From contig JARUPZ010000029.1 in the NCBI GenBank assembly GCA_031213475.1, positions 7,059,290 through 7,123,289 of the forward strand: DNA of 64,000 nt, given 5' to 3'. The stretch comes from Nereocystis luetkeana. Taxonomy: Eukaryota; Sar; Phaeophyceae; Laminariales; Laminariaceae. The notes beneath the pieces were generated by a model. The model worked only from the letters and a program-made list of their open reading frames with translations, was not told where the DNA came from and did not search any database. The translations under genes and the position numbers were made by a program. This document shows, piece by piece, positions 26,733-38,629 of this stretch (position 1 is its first letter; each line of letters begins with the position of its first letter).

Positions 26733-27990
26733 TTATTGTGGCCAGAGGTGGTGCTCGTAGCCAGGTGGGTGTCGATATATTGCAAGGGGTCTTGGAGGGC
26801 AAAGGCCTAGGGGATCCCTGAGGGTTGACGGTTGGCCGATGTTGCAGGATTTTTGACGATGTATTGAGGCAAGATGGATTGTGTGGATAGTCGAGCAACT
26901 TCCGGTTTGTTTAGAGGAGGTGGTATAGTGTACACTATACTGTATCGAGTGAATATGCGTGTGATACGACGGAAATGATCTCGGTTCAGACAGGCCACAC
27001 AGCAGTGGCGTGTCCATATTAAGACCATCCAGTTCGAGGCCATGCCAAAGATACTACCAGGTAACTCGGTTTGTCACGAGAAAACTAGTCCGCTTGGAAC
27101 CCGTCCGTATACGATCATTTTTATAACATGACACCAAAAAGGATATACGGCGTGTCAGGTTGAAACGGGCACACCCCTGCGTTCGGAATGCCGCTAACAC
27201 TTCTCGCCGCACTTGCGACAGTGAACAGCGTACGCGTAGCTTAGTGACTCATCCCACCTACCTGCGCAAGGAACACACGCCACCCACTACTACTGGCTCA
27301 TCCTACCTGCGCAAGGTACAAACGCCACCTACCTACTGCTGTACTATTGAAAGGGTTGCACGTTTAGGCTTTTATGTGTTCTCACTGCTACGAGGTACGT
27401 AGGAGCTTCACTCTTTTTTTGCCTTTTTTTGGGAAAATATTTTTTCTGACCGATTGAGCCACTCAAGTAAGTGAGCAACCACCAGTTGGTACTAAACTTT
27501 TACGATGTAGCAAGTATTTGATCCAGGGCAAGCGCCTGTAAATGTTAGTGGGGTTGCGCGGTTCGGGTGACATGTATGTAGGTAATGAGCTCCTCATTTT
27601 GTGAGGAGATAAGACTATAATAGACCGTACACCAGCCGTGGCATTGCTCGACCATCTTAGACAAAAAGCACTTTCCAATCGACGTACTATACAGTAGATA
27701 AAACACTTTTTTTGAGGGATCTCGCGACAAAGGAAAACTGCATAGTATGGCACCTCACGTTAAGGTTACGTTGTTTCCCTTCATGTGTGACGGCTGCAAG
27801 CGGATTCAATGTATCACAAATTTATCCACAGGATATTTTGATCGCACGGAAAGTTATTCAACCGCCAAGCGTATACATGCACAGCACAAGTACACGCATG
27901 CCCGATTCGTCGGCCTGGTATTTCGTCGTGTTGCAGCCTAGGGACGGTGCGGATACCTGTCTTGAACATCAACCAATCATGTGCTGTAGT
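26733..27990. other. Intergenic, with a family D fragment
   Basis: 27345-27510 carries GGGTTGCACGTTTAGGC and CTGACCGATTGAGCCACTCA, a diverged fragment of the element at 7106. A direct repeat (CTACCTGCGCAAGG) occurs at 27258-27317. Nothing else recognised. Confidence 0.45.
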
Positions 27991-28014
27991 ACCAGGTATG
28001 CAGTAACTGGCGCG

Positions 28015-28935
28015 TTTCATTGGCCTTGTCAATGCAACTGCGTGGAAGCTTGCATGCAACGGAATGCACGTGCATGCAAACACGTGTAGGTTTGTAGGCA
28101 TTCGCACGCCACGGGCATGCGAGTGCAGGCAATCGCATGCCAATGCTTGCAAGGTTCGTGGTAGCATGTATTGGCTTCGCGGCGCTCTGTGACCTGGAGT
28201 ATTTCCTACAGCAAAGCGACCTAGAATATAGTAGTTTCAAGCACAGCGACCGACGTACGAGTAGAACTCTAAGGTATTTCCAAGGGCTGTGTGACCTACG
28301 AGTGGAGTTTTTGCGAGCAGCGCACAACGACCTACTGTAGAGTACTTCCAAGCACGCACCGACCTATAGTAATGCAGTAATTCAAAATACAGCGGCCAAG
28401 CAAGCTTCTGGGGTTGGGCTAAGGGTTGGAGATAGGGCTGGGGTTCCACTTCGGAATGGTTGGAGTGGCGGTCGCCGTGTGCCCGCCATCGATGCCGTGA
28501 CAGAAGAAGCACACTAACATCAAAACACATTGGTCGTCCGCCATAATAAGGTGCTATGGTATCCACGTGTCTCAAGACGGGTACATAGAGCGAACTTGCA
28601 GGAACATCTGAAGCCAAGGTTGCAATCAAATCGCACACACTTGCATCGCACTTGCAATGAACGCATGCGAGTGCACGCACTTCATTCAAGCGCATGCTTG
28701 CATGCATGCATGCAAGCCTGCAATCCCGTACAAGCTTACAGACGAGTTCATTGATGCGTTCATGCGCGTTGAATGCAGGTTGGTATGAGCCAATGCACGA
28801 CACTTGCATGTAACTTGCATGCCACATGGACTCGCGCAAAAAATAGCGTGCCGCTTGCTTGTAGCTTGCATGCAACTTGCATGAACTTGTCTGCAAGTAC
28901 ACCAAACTGCATGTAACTGCCACAAAGCACTTAAA
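28015..28935. repeat. Block rich in TTGCATGCAA words enclosing a ~50 bp tandem repeat
   Basis: GCATGCAA/TTGCATGC words crowd 28020-28140 and 28590-28930. Between them, 28185-28375 holds about four diverged units with AGCGACCTA and AGTATTTCCAAG words. The arrangement resembles an element with word-dense subterminal arms. No clear terminal inverted repeat was found. Confidence 0.5.
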
Positions 28936-29005
28936 CATTCCAGAAGACCCGCCCCCCAACGAGAAGTCGAGCACACCCAGTGTTCGTGCTGAGTCTTTCA
29001 TCCTA

Positions 29006-29111
29006 TTTACGGGGGACCATAGTAAATAGGACCAAATATTTTCCGTAAAAATAGGGAAACAATAAGGTTTTAGTGTGTACCGTAGGTTCTATTTACTATG
29101 CCCCCCCGTAA
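29006..29111. mobile_element. MITE A copy 6
   Basis: 106 bp with ends TTTACGGGGGACCATAG / CTATGCCCCCCCGTAA. Confidence 0.8.
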
Positions 29112-29429
29112 TAGGGAGAAGCCTGGCATGAAACACCAGTTAGTTTCCCGATATGATGCACTATACTAGCTCTGTGGTCGCATAATATGAGACAAGGCAT
29201 GCCGAAAATATATGCTGGCCACGAGAGGCAGGGCATACCCGAATCACCTAAAATTGCGGGAAACACAGTACCATTACAGCAGTATAGAAAGAGAAAAATT
29301 GGACGAAACGAAAGGAAACGAACTACCAGGGTACCAGGTAATTAATACGGATTTTTTTTCCGAATACGTAACAAAACGAAATCCTAATATTCATCACGCA
29401 GGGCTTCTTGATATATATGGCTCCGCAAT

Positions 29430-29577
29430 TCGGGTCAGGACGTTATCGGATCGTGAAGAGGCGGGTCGGGTCGGGTCAGGAGCTTTTAAAATTACCACGG
29501 ATCGGGTCCGGTCACCGTTAATCGACCCGAACCGACCCGACCCGCGAGAGGTTGATCCGACCCGTGAACAGCCCCGG
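29430..29577. mobile_element. Fragment of a CGGGTC-word hAT-like element
   Basis: CGGGTCGGGTCGGGTCAGG on the left and CGACCCGACCCGCGAG on the right face each other. The right end CCCGTGAACAGCCCCGG resembles the terminal repeat of the intact copies at 30492 and 36922. Shorter and more diverged, so probably an internal-deletion relic. Confidence 0.5.
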
Positions 29578-30491
29578 TATTATTACATTTTTAATGCTAC
29601 CATTCCACAGATCGGACATATCATTACATCGTTATAATACCAGGTATTCGGCATCTGTCTCCATTTCGTTGTCTATACCCTTCGCCAGATACATCCATCC
29701 CTGCCTACAAGATGCACGGTCTGGACGATCTAGAGAGAGAGAGGGCTTTCCGAGTGGGAGGCGGGATCAGCATGCATGATGCCACACAGCCACTACTGCT
29801 TGCTTTTGCGCACGTACTTACTTGTCTGCCGGGTGTGACCTATGTTTTTGATGTGTGTATGGCTCTTGCACGAGGCACATACCATGATAACAACGACAGA
29901 ATATACGCACGTAGGATATACTTTAGGTGACCTACAGCAGCAGTAAATCGTGATATATATGCTCGATGTGTGTATTTCGTTAAAACATCACCACCGGCCA
30001 GGTGCAAAAGCGCCCGGAAAAAAATATGAATCGTCATCGATTTTTTTCGCTAGACAGGGGGGGGGGGTTACTAGAACCAAGTGAAAACATGAAAATAAGG
30101 ATTTTTTTCCCTTCTTATTTCATCACGTGATCACAACGGTTGGAACGGTTTTCCATTCCGACCTGCTGTGGGGATGACATTGTGGTGTGTCGCTTTATTT
30201 TTTTCACGGACGTCTCTCGCAGGTATTTAAATATTCCCTGATCCTTCGAGAGTTCAATTTTTTTTCCCACGTTTGGATTTTAGATTGATGGCCAAGGATG
30301 GAATTTAGGTGTAATTTTTCGTCTCTACCTGCATGTATGTGGCATTCCACAGGGGAAAAATGTCAAAATGGTCAGTACGGGGACTTGCGTATATATACAC
30401 GGACCACGGACGCTGGGGATCTGCACGGTTGCATGGTGATGTATTTGACAACAACGACATCATCAGAAAAAACTAAAAATACATAAAAAGT

Positions 30492-31293
30492 CAGGACTTT
30501 TCGCGGGTCATGACCCGACCCGCGGGTCGGGTCACGTGGTGTCCAAATGCCACGGGTCGGGTCGGGTCGGATCGGGTTGGGTCGGGTCAAGTGGTTTTCG
30601 CATCTCGTGGATCGGGTCAGGTCGGGTCAAGAGTTTTTCAAATCTCACGGGTCGGGTCGGGTCAAGAGGTGATGAAAAACGCACGGGTCGGGTCAGGTCA
30701 TGACCCGCGAGAAGCGGGTCACTCGCGGGTCGGGCCAGCATGACCCGCGAGTTGTTTTCTACTGACCCGCGGGTCGGACCCGCGCATTCGGCTCACAGAT
30801 CCGACACTTGAATCACTTCCCGCTCTCTTACCCAAAGGCTTTTCTCGTACCACTTCGCAACAATACTCCTTTGGTAATATATTAAAATATTATAGCACCG
30901 CTAACTTATAATATTATGCGTATGCCCGCATCCATTGATACCCACTACAGCCAGGTTGTATATCGCTTCGGGGCTCTAAAATGAACATTAAATTGGTTTT
31001 GAAGTGCCGATCCACGGGTCAGATCCGCGGGTTGAAAGTTCGGGTCAAAACGAATAAATGGTCTCGCGGGTCAAGGTGACCCGACCCGCAAGAAACCCGT
31101 GTCTCACGGGTCAATCAGTAGGTGGCGGGTCTGGTCGGGTCGGGTCAGGAGATTTTCAAATCTCACGGGTCGGGTCGGGTCGGGTCGGGTCAACAGGCTT
31201 TCGAAATCTCGCGGGTCGGGTCGGGTCAAGTCGACATACCCTTCCCGACCCTTCCCGACCCGTGAGGTTTGACCTGACTCGCGAAACACCCTG
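30492..31293. mobile_element. Non-autonomous hAT-like element, copy 1 (CGGGTC family)
   Basis: 802 bp. Ends CAGGACTTTTCGCGGGTCA and CTCGCGAAACACCCTG are imperfect inverted repeats. Flanks TAAAAAGT (30484-30491) and AAAAAAGT (31294-31301) match at 7 of 8 positions, an 8 bp target duplication as made by hAT transposases (family knowledge). Both subterminal regions are packed with CGGGTC/GACCCG hexamers. The centre (about 30780-31020) is AT-richer and contains GCATCCATTGATACCCAC and AACATTAAATTGGTTTTGAA, matched in inverse orientation by copy 2. No transposase frame. Confidence 0.75.
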
Positions 31294-32008
31294 AAAAAAG
31301 TAACGAATCTAACCAGAATAGAATCACGGCAACACAGACAGCGATGCATACTTCGACCGCATAAATATGATATGTACCAGGCATGCCAGTGCTGATTGAT
31401 AGATGTGGCCAACATCATAGTCCATCACTTCTTCGAACCGGCGAACCTTCGACAATTTCCCTCTCCTCTGCTATTATTGCTTTTTCTTCCCCCGTCGAGG
31501 GTGGTGAATACTCCTACACACCACATACATACATGTGGTTGGGCTCTGCTCAGACTCTGTGATGGGTAGGTTTGGGCTTTGGCTGAATCAGTCAGCATCG
31601 ACTATACTGCTGTGGTCAAAATCATCCAGTGTACTGGATTATAGAAGTGTACTGTCTCTCCTCTCTCCTCTCTCCCCCCGAAACGCGTTCAGTGGGTTTC
31701 TGTCCAGCCATATGGCGTGTTTTTTGTGTGTGTGCGTAATGTAAAAACTACTGACCAATATACTGGCCAGGTCAATAAGTGAACTACTGGCAGTAAACTA
31801 CTTCCACCAGTATAATATAATATGCTGTGCGAGTGCTCAGGCCTAGTGATGGTACTATGTGTGAAGGGTGGCCGTGGCCACTCTCATCGGGGCAAGATGG
31901 GATGCATTTCCTCGTCAGATGGGCATCAGACGGACGGACGGAGGGACGTTGCATCCCGCCAAAAAAACGTCCTAGGCACGAGCTTCTCCAGCTTTCACAG
32001 CACAGGTT
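31294..32008. other. Stretch without a recognised gene
   Basis: No long frame and no strong repeat. A simple (CTCTC) patch lies at 31658-31675. Confidence 0.4.
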
Positions 32009-32009
32009 C

Positions 32010-32215
32010 GGCAAAGTAATGCCGGTCCCTACTACTGTATGTAGTGCCGGTATATATGCGTGAACCAACAATACCGGCGCTATTATAGCGGCAACTAACT
32101 GGTGCTACTCCGCACACTGCCACACCGGCCAGTCCCGTTTGTGCCAAGCGATTTCACCAGCACAAACTGTAGCGGGCAGCCGGCACTACTCAGCCGGCGC
32201 TATAATAGAGGGACC
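32010..32215. mobile_element. Family E repeat, copy 1
   Basis: Contains AGTGCCGGTATATATGCG, AATACCGGCGCTATTATAGC, GCCAAGCGATTTCACCAGCA and GCCGGCACTACTCAGCCGGC. Its parts recur inverted at 33530-33690 and directly at 43440-43612. TIR-like GCCGGCGCTATAATAG. Confidence 0.55.
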
Positions 32216-32724
32216 GCTACGGTACTGCTGCTGTATTGTATGACCACCGACAGTCTACGGCCGTACCGCAGCTACCACTCTACCGGGAACTATATAGCCT
32301 TCTGTAGGGCTATCGGTACTGGTATAATATCTCAAGCCAGGATTATAGCAGCCACGAACCTGGATCTTGCCATGATTCTAGCGTCGCCTCTCCCCGGGTC
32401 CCGCCAAGAGGAGGCGCCCTGCCCGAGGCAACGTTGTACGTACGCGACTTGGCTTCACCAGAATTTGATATAAAACACTTGCAAAATACGTTTTTTTTGG
32501 GCCGTATCTCGAAGGCGTTGTCTGGGTGAGGGTTGATACAGCAGTAGGTTTTCTCAGGAAAAAGTGAAAAAAAATGCGAACAAAATGAAAAGGTATGGTG
32601 TCTTTCTCCATCGCGTTCACAGCCTTTTTCCCCCTCGCTTTCTGCTCTCTACGTACTGCTCTCTCTCTTCTTCTCATGCCCACGCTTCAATGGGTTTCCG
32701 TTGTTTCATGAGGCGTTTTAGTAG

Positions 32725-33392
32725 GATGTATGTACATGAGAGTTGCACCCCGTCCGACTGAGAACCGGGTACCCGGTGGCGGGTACCCGGAACCGTCGGA
32801 ACCGGAACAGTCCCGGTCCAACTCACGGAACCGCGGGTATTTGTACCCCGGGTACCCGGGTACCCGTCAATTGTGCTGTACGGAGGTCCCAAGACTGGGG
32901 TATACCTGGTACGTTGATTTACACTCCAGCGGCTGTGCCTCTAGACTCTCGCCTCTCGCCCCTGCAGACTACCGACCGAGAGTAGTAGAGAATACCCCTA
33001 TTAATACCTGCCTTGTCTACCACGCCGCCGCTCCAAAGCTACAAGTTTAGCAAATAAATATTGTATGGTAACCCGGGTACCCGGGTACCCGTGTCCGCCT
33101 TACCACGACGCCGCTCAAACAAACGCAGAAAGGGGAGCAAATAGTGTATGGTAACCCGGGTACTCGGGTACACGGGTACCCAGATACCCGTGTCCGCCTC
33201 ATCCGCCGCCGCTCAAACGCTACAAGGGGAGCAAATAGTGTATGGTAACCCGGGTACCCATGTCTGCCGGGACCCGGGTACCCGTTTCTGCCGGGACCCG
33301 GGTACCCGGTTCCGGTTCCGCCTCAACCGGCCCCCACCCGGTCGGGTACCCGGTTCCAAATTTTGAGGCCGGGGTGTAACTCTCATGTACTT
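32725..33392. mobile_element. Element filled with GGGTACCCG words, inverted ends
   Basis: About 660 bp. Ends ATGAGAGTTGCACCCCG (from 32739) and CGGGGTGTAACTCTCATG (to about 33388) are inverted repeats. The flanks share ATGTAC. The interior has more than a dozen GGGTACCCG words, and 33060-33250 contains three near-repeats of GGGGAGCAAATAGTGTATGG with GTCCGCCT. Non-coding. Class uncertain, though its layout parallels the hAT-like elements. Confidence 0.65.
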
Positions 33393-33529
33393 TTCGTTTC
33401 CCCTGGAATCCTGGCACCCTCAGCCAGAAGAGAGGACCAGTGTACTGCCAGCACTACTACTGTTGTAGATAAATACTGGTCCAGTACCGAGCCCTAATCT
33501 TTTGGGCACGATGTACAGCAGTGGTAGCG

Positions 33530-33695
33530 GTGCCTCTATAGTGCCGGTTGGATAGTGCCGGTTCCCGCTATATTGCAGCGGAAATCGCTTGGCACTGATA
33601 CAACCAACCAGTGCGGCTTTTCGCGGAGTAGTGTGCCGGTTGCCGCTATATTGCCGGTATTGTTCGGCGGCCGAGCAATACCGGCACCATAGAGA
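33530..33695. mobile_element. Family E repeat, copy 2 (inverted relative to copy 1)
   Basis: TAGTGCCGGTTCCCGCTATA, GGAAATCGCTTGGCA, GAGTAGTGTGCCGGTTGCCG and AATACCGGCACCATAGAG mirror the copy at 32010. Confidence 0.55.
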
Positions 33696-33699
33696 GCTC

Positions 33700-34960
33700 T
33701 ACTGTAACTAAGCACCAGACGGTCCCATCATTGCTGTAGGTTTTGTTTGGACTTGAGGGGGGAAAACTGTCGAAGTAACGACCACAGCCATCGGAGCATC
33801 AACCACACGGTTGCTGGCGGTAGATGGAGGATGTGTCCGAACTGCGGCTCGACGAACGTTATATCACACCCGCGCAGCGCGGTGCTGCTGCTGCTACCGC
33901 GCAGTAGCACTGCTGGACGCGCTTCCGAAGCGCTTGCGAAGATCGCTGCGTCAGAAAACAGGTGCCACTACGTCCCAAAATATAGAGTACTCTTGGGTAC
34001 AAAACATCATTTAGAAAGGTCTTTATATTTGAGCACAGAGAGGTATTCTCCCGGATACTGCCACTCACCAGGACAGATCCCAAGAAGGGCTGTACCCCTG
34101 TTCGTGGAAAAATACCCCCCGCGGGAAAACGATGCCCACCAGGAGATAATAAGGTCGGGTGCGGTCTCCGCCACTGTAGTATTTCCTTCCAGGTCGAAAT
34201 CGGCAGGGAGGGAGAGAGCACGGCGCAGGTCACAACACAGTCATTAGCAGCAGTGTGCGTAGCAGCAACAACGACAACAGCAAGAACAAAAGAGGGGAGA
34301 GGAGTGCTGGGCAGCACGACACAACGAGGAGAGTACTAGAGCGTGACCTGCAACATGCACGGGCATGCGTTTGGGCATGATTTGTGCACGGTGGTGCAGT
34401 AGAGGACGCACCTCCTACCTGCCTCTTGGCCTGACAAGGTGCGCTCCCGCTTAAGTTTGCCTCGAGATCACCCCAGCTGCTAGGCTAGCTTGTCTGGCAG
34501 GTGTGTTTGGGTGCAGGCAAGCTGTCTGTGAGTCTGCGCAAAAAGCAACGGCAGGAGAGCGCAGAAGAAAACTTACCAGTAAATAATAGCCGGCGGTGAC
34601 GGTTGCCTGGCCGTGGAGAGGATATTTTAGATTTTTTAGTTCTATAAAAACTGCTGTACTTTGTATGTACTGTAGCACAAGACTTCGTTTTGTTTCCTTC
34701 GGTTTTCGAGGTTATTTGTCCACTTCGGAAGGAATCAATGATCGTATCGGACCTGCCCTGATGGCATGCGACTTGGGTAAAAGCTACAGTACTAATTTCG
34801 AGTCACCGGTACTACAGTACATATAGCAGCACTACTACAGTACAGCAGTGCTACATGCTGTCGCTGTTTGTTGTTGTAGTTGCTGCTTGCTTGTTTGTTG
34901 CTGTTCTCACAGTAGTCTTATCTCATGTATGTGCCACAATCTAGTCCTTGAGCACAGGAA
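33700..34960. other. Stretch without a supported gene
   Basis: Overlapping frames of 166 (plus, 33747-34247) and 152 codons (minus, 34317-33859) exist. The plus frame has a single CPNCGS motif, the minus one a hydrophobic start. With neither supported by a second motif or splice context, I leave both uncalled. Confidence 0.4.
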
Positions 34961-34964
34961 ATCG

Positions 34965-35860
34965 ATCTATTATTGTACCTGGTACGCTTTGTGGCACGTG
35001 CCATGAACCATCCGTGGTAGTCCGTGGGGCAATCAACGTATACCCTGCTATGCACGACACGTGCCATGAAGTAGAGTAGTCCATGTGGATAATCCCGCAT
35101 GCACGTACAGTAGTAGTACTCCACGGCTTACCAGGGTTTGTCCCATGGGGCACACCACGGTTCACCATAGATAGGGCACCCAATAACATCTCCCACAGCA
35201 CACCTCACGGGACAATAAGCCGTGGGGCGCACGACGAGGTGTCACGCAATCGAAACACGGGACGCTCCATGACAATAGGACGCCCTATGATGTGGTGTGC
35301 CAGGGAGGAGGTGTTCCTTCTATGGGTTGCCCCGTCAGTTGTTTCGTGGTATATCGCATGGAAGTATCCCACAGGTAATTTGTCTTGTGGGGCGTACTCA
35401 TGGTATCCCATCGGACATCCCACGGAACGGGACAACTAGATGTTCCTGCGGTGTGCTCCCAGGATCTGCATGGTGTTTGACAAAATTCGCCAGGTACCAT
35501 GCCCAATGCATGGCGTACCTCACAGCGATAATACGTCACACCTTATGCCCATGAGCGCCCGACCATGGTGTATCCCATTGAGAATCTCTGCGATATTGTG
35601 GCATGTTATGCTGTGCACCATGGCACGTCTCACGGAGAATCCACTGGCGGCGTAATAATCCATGGGGTTCCATGCGTATCCCATGTGATGGCCCATATCA
35701 TGGTGCATGGAGTATTCCACCGGCAATCTTCTACATACATGAGACACGCGCCATGAGGCATCGTGTGGGATATCCCGCAGAGAAAGCATTCCCGTGGTAT
35801 GTCCCATGGGCATCCATGGTGTTGGACCATGGTAGACCCGGTGCCATATCACTCCAGCGA
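34965..35860. repeat. CATGGG/ATCCCATGG word-dense block, part 1
   Basis: Dozens of short words such as CATGGGGC, TATCCCAT, CCACGGGA and CCATGGTG in both orientations over almost 900 bp. Further blocks occur at 36470-36860 and 37905-38365. No coding frame survives through it. Confidence 0.65.
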
Positions 35861-35944
35861 ACCTTTTCGACTCCGGTACGATATCCCGCTGGACTCGGTC
35901 CCCCCGGAACTTAACGGTACTATTTGTGTGGGGTGTGGCCACCG

Positions 35945-36445
35945 CGGGGCTTGTAACTAACTGCGGAAACGGGATTCACCCGTTTCCATGGCGCGGGAGC
36001 GGAAATATTAGAATTTGTGCGGGACGCGTGAGTGCGGGCACAGCGTTTATTTGTGGCTTGGCTTCGAATGCTGTGTGGTACATCTGACGCTTTCACACCT
36101 CTCATAATAAGGTTGACCCAATTTTGTTCGCTGTGGGTTTTTGGGGGAAGCTGGCGCTGTCCGCAAGTGAAGCGCAAACGTTCAATTGGAGGTTGTTTTT
36201 TATCTATTTTTGTGCGGGGCGTGTTTGCGCGCGGACGGGAATCATTTTGTTTTTTGTGCGCGACTCGTTTGTGCGGGGACGGGATTCACACTTTTTGGTC
36301 GCGCGGAAGTGGGATAAAACGATTTGTGCGGGACGCGTTGTTAGTGCAGGCGCGGGATTTCTATTTAGGACGGGACCACGGGATTTTCCCGAATCCCGCA
36401 CATAACCGCGTGGGTAAATCCCGCGGGAAAAATCCCGAGGGATAC
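35945..36445. repeat. GCGGGAC/CGGGATT word-dense block
   Basis: GTGCGGGACGCGT, GCGGACGGGA, GGGACGGGATTCAC and the inverted GAATCCCGCAC, AAATCCCGCGGG recur across 500 bp. The left edge (GCGGAAACGGGATTCACCC) and right edge (GGGTAAATCCCGCGGG) are partly inverted. It resembles the CGGGTC and GGGTACCC elements in design, with a different word. Confidence 0.55.
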
Positions 36446-36469
36446 TCTGCCTGGTATGCTGTATGCTGC

Positions 36470-36860
36470 GTCCTGTGCTACTTTCCATGGAATATCCCAT
36501 ATATATATGGCTTACTTCATGTTGCCATGTCGCACTCCATGGATATCCAAATGGGGTAGCTTTGGCATGCACCATGAGGTATCCCACGGCACGCCCCATG
36601 GTGTTGCGGACGGAGTAGTATGTACGTAATTTTGTCGTATGGGGTGTGCGATGACGCGTGCCATGGGGCATCCCATGGAACACCCCACGGGACAAATAAA
36701 TGCTCCCATCGTGTGTCCAATAGGCCTCCTCGACTGTTCACCATGACACGCTCCATGGCTTCATCCCATCGAGTATATTTCATCAGCAATAATAATATGC
36801 AATATTTGCTGTTTCTCACATCCTGTCGAATGGAGTATCCCATGGGACGTTCCGAATGAC
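36470..36860. repeat. CATGGGAT word-dense block, part 2
   Basis: Continues the word set of 34965-35860 (CCATGGGGCATCCCATGG, CACCCCACGGGAC) and runs up to MITE A copy 7. Confidence 0.6.
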
Positions 36861-36862
36861 TA

Positions 36863-37865
36863 TTGCGGGGGGTCATATTAAATATATAGGACCTACGGTA
36901 GAAACAAAAACCTAAATATTCCAGGGCTTTTCGCGGGTCAGGCCAAACCTCTCGGGTCGGGTCGGGTCGGGTCGGGTCAGCACCCGACCCGACCCGCGAA
37001 TGTTTTGAGGCATGTTGACTTGACCCGACCCGACCCGCGAGATTTTGAAAGCCTCTTGACCCGACCTGACCCGACCCGTGCGGTTTGAGAATCTCCTGAC
37101 CCGACCCGACCCGACCCGCGAAATTTCAAAACTTCCTGACCCGACCCCACCCGACCCGCCACCTTCCGATTGACCCGTGAGACACGGGTTTCATGCGGGT
37201 CGGGTCACCTTGACCCGCGAGACCATTTATCTTGACCGGCAGGTTCGACCCGCGGATGTGGCCCATGGGTCGGGACTTCAAAACCCATTTAGTGTTCATT
37301 TTAGTGCCTCGCAGCGATATATAACTTGGCTGTAGTGGGTATAGATGGATGCGGGCATGCGTATTCGAATTTGGCGGTGTTTTAATGCTTGAATGTGATA
37401 CCAAAGGAGTATTATGGAGTATTGGTACGAGAGAAGCCGTTGGGTAAGAGAGCGGGAAATTATTCAAGTGTCGGATCCCCGAGCCGAATGCGCGGGTCCG
37501 ACCCGCGGGTCAGTAGAAAACAACTCGCGGGTCATGCTGGCCCGACCCGCGAGTGACCCGCTTCTCGCGGGTCGTGACTTGACCCTACCCGTGAGATTTT
37601 GATCACCTCTTGACCCGACCCGACCCGACCAGTGAGATTTGAAAAACTCTTGACCCGACCTGACCCAACCCACGAGCTTTGAAAACCTCTTGACCCGACC
37701 CGACCCGACCCGTGAGATTTTGAACACTTGCTGACCCGACCCGACCCGACCCGTGACGTTTTGAATACCACGTGACCCGACCCGCGGGTCGGGTCATGAC
37801 CCGCGAAAAGCCCTGAAATATTCCGTATTTTTAATATTGGCCCTATTTACTATGGTCCATCGTAA
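36863..37865. mobile_element. MITE A copy 7, split by a hAT-like insertion
   Basis: The left half 36863-36921 (TTGCGGGGGGTCATATTAAA, GGACCTACGGTAGAAAC) and right half 37816-37865 (TTTTTAATATTGGCCC, CTATTTACTATGGTCCATCG) together make one MITE A, flanked outside by TA. The two halves are separated by the element at 36922-37815. Confidence 0.85.
36922..37815. mobile_element. Non-autonomous hAT-like element, copy 2 (CGGGTC family), nested
   Basis: 894 bp with ends CAGGGCTTTTCGCGGGTCA and TGACCCGCGAAAAGCCCTG, perfect inverted repeats. The 8 bp target duplication AAATATTC is identical on both sides (36914-36921 and 37816-37823). The interior is CGGGTC/GACCCG words around an AT-richer core at about 37260-37480, matching copy 1 in inverse orientation. 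Mobilisation would need a hAT transposase from elsewhere. Confidence 0.85.
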
Positions 37866-37904
37866 TAGGAAGAGGGATGTTTGGGGTTAGGGTTAGATAC
37901 ACCA

Positions 37905-38365
37905 TGCTACGCGCCGTGAGGAAACCCGTAGGTGTCCATGGGAGCATTTGTTCCGTGGGATACGCGATGGAATACACGATGGGACACGCCATGATTCACC
38001 ATGGGGACACGGGATTCCCAACTTTGGGAGCGTTCATACCTGACCTAGGTACCTGTGATATCGTTTAGCCTGTAGAATACTGCGTGGGTGATGATGAGGA
38101 TGTTCTAACATTCGCTTTTTCCTTAGGGTTAGGAAAAACATTGAAGAGATAACCGGAGGGAAATTTCTCCATCGAAATACCCATGTGCAAGGCCCTACGG
38201 GTTACCCCATACTGGTAGGATAACGAACACATGGTATTCTCTATGGGATACGCCATGGGGCATTCCGTGGGGTACACCATACGACATACCCCACCGCCGA
38301 CGTGCTCATTTGGGATACTGCATACATACCCACTGGGTCATCATGCCATCGTCGAACAACATGCC
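37905..38365. repeat. CATGGGAT word-dense block, part 3
   Basis: GTCCATGGGAGC, GGGATACGCGATGGAATAC, TATGGGATACGCCATGGGG and related words. A short GGGGTTAGGGTTAG telomere-like patch lies at 37882-37896, too short to call interstitial telomere. Confidence 0.5.
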
Positions 38366-38629
38366 ACGGGGCACTTTGTCAAGGTCTTAGTCTGTTGGGC
38401 TATACTGGTGAAAGGTGAACCAATTACCTACTCAATTGTAAGCCTTATAACACCCCCCCCCCTTCACAACGGCGGGATTCTTGGTCTTCATATATATGGG
38501 GCCATACGCTGCCTATTATTAATACCAGGTAGTCCGCAGTTTTTCACTACTATCTATGGGGACCCAGGAAGAATGTTTTATCGGATTCTTGACGCGAGGA
38601 AATTCACTTTTCTTTAAAAAACGTTTTCA

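Noticed and set aside
33747..34317. Zinc-ribbon-like CPNCGS frame (plus) and signal-peptide-like frame (minus)
   Set aside because: Only one CxxC pair, no second pair; the two frames overlap on opposite strands and neither has splice or homology support.
34965..35860. Possible CRISPR-like array of CATGGGAT words
   Set aside because: Words vary in spacing and orientation with no constant spacer length; the sequence is eukaryotic.
37882..37896. Interstitial telomere repeat (GGGTTAGGGTTAG)
   Set aside because: Only two units; chance occurrence is likely.
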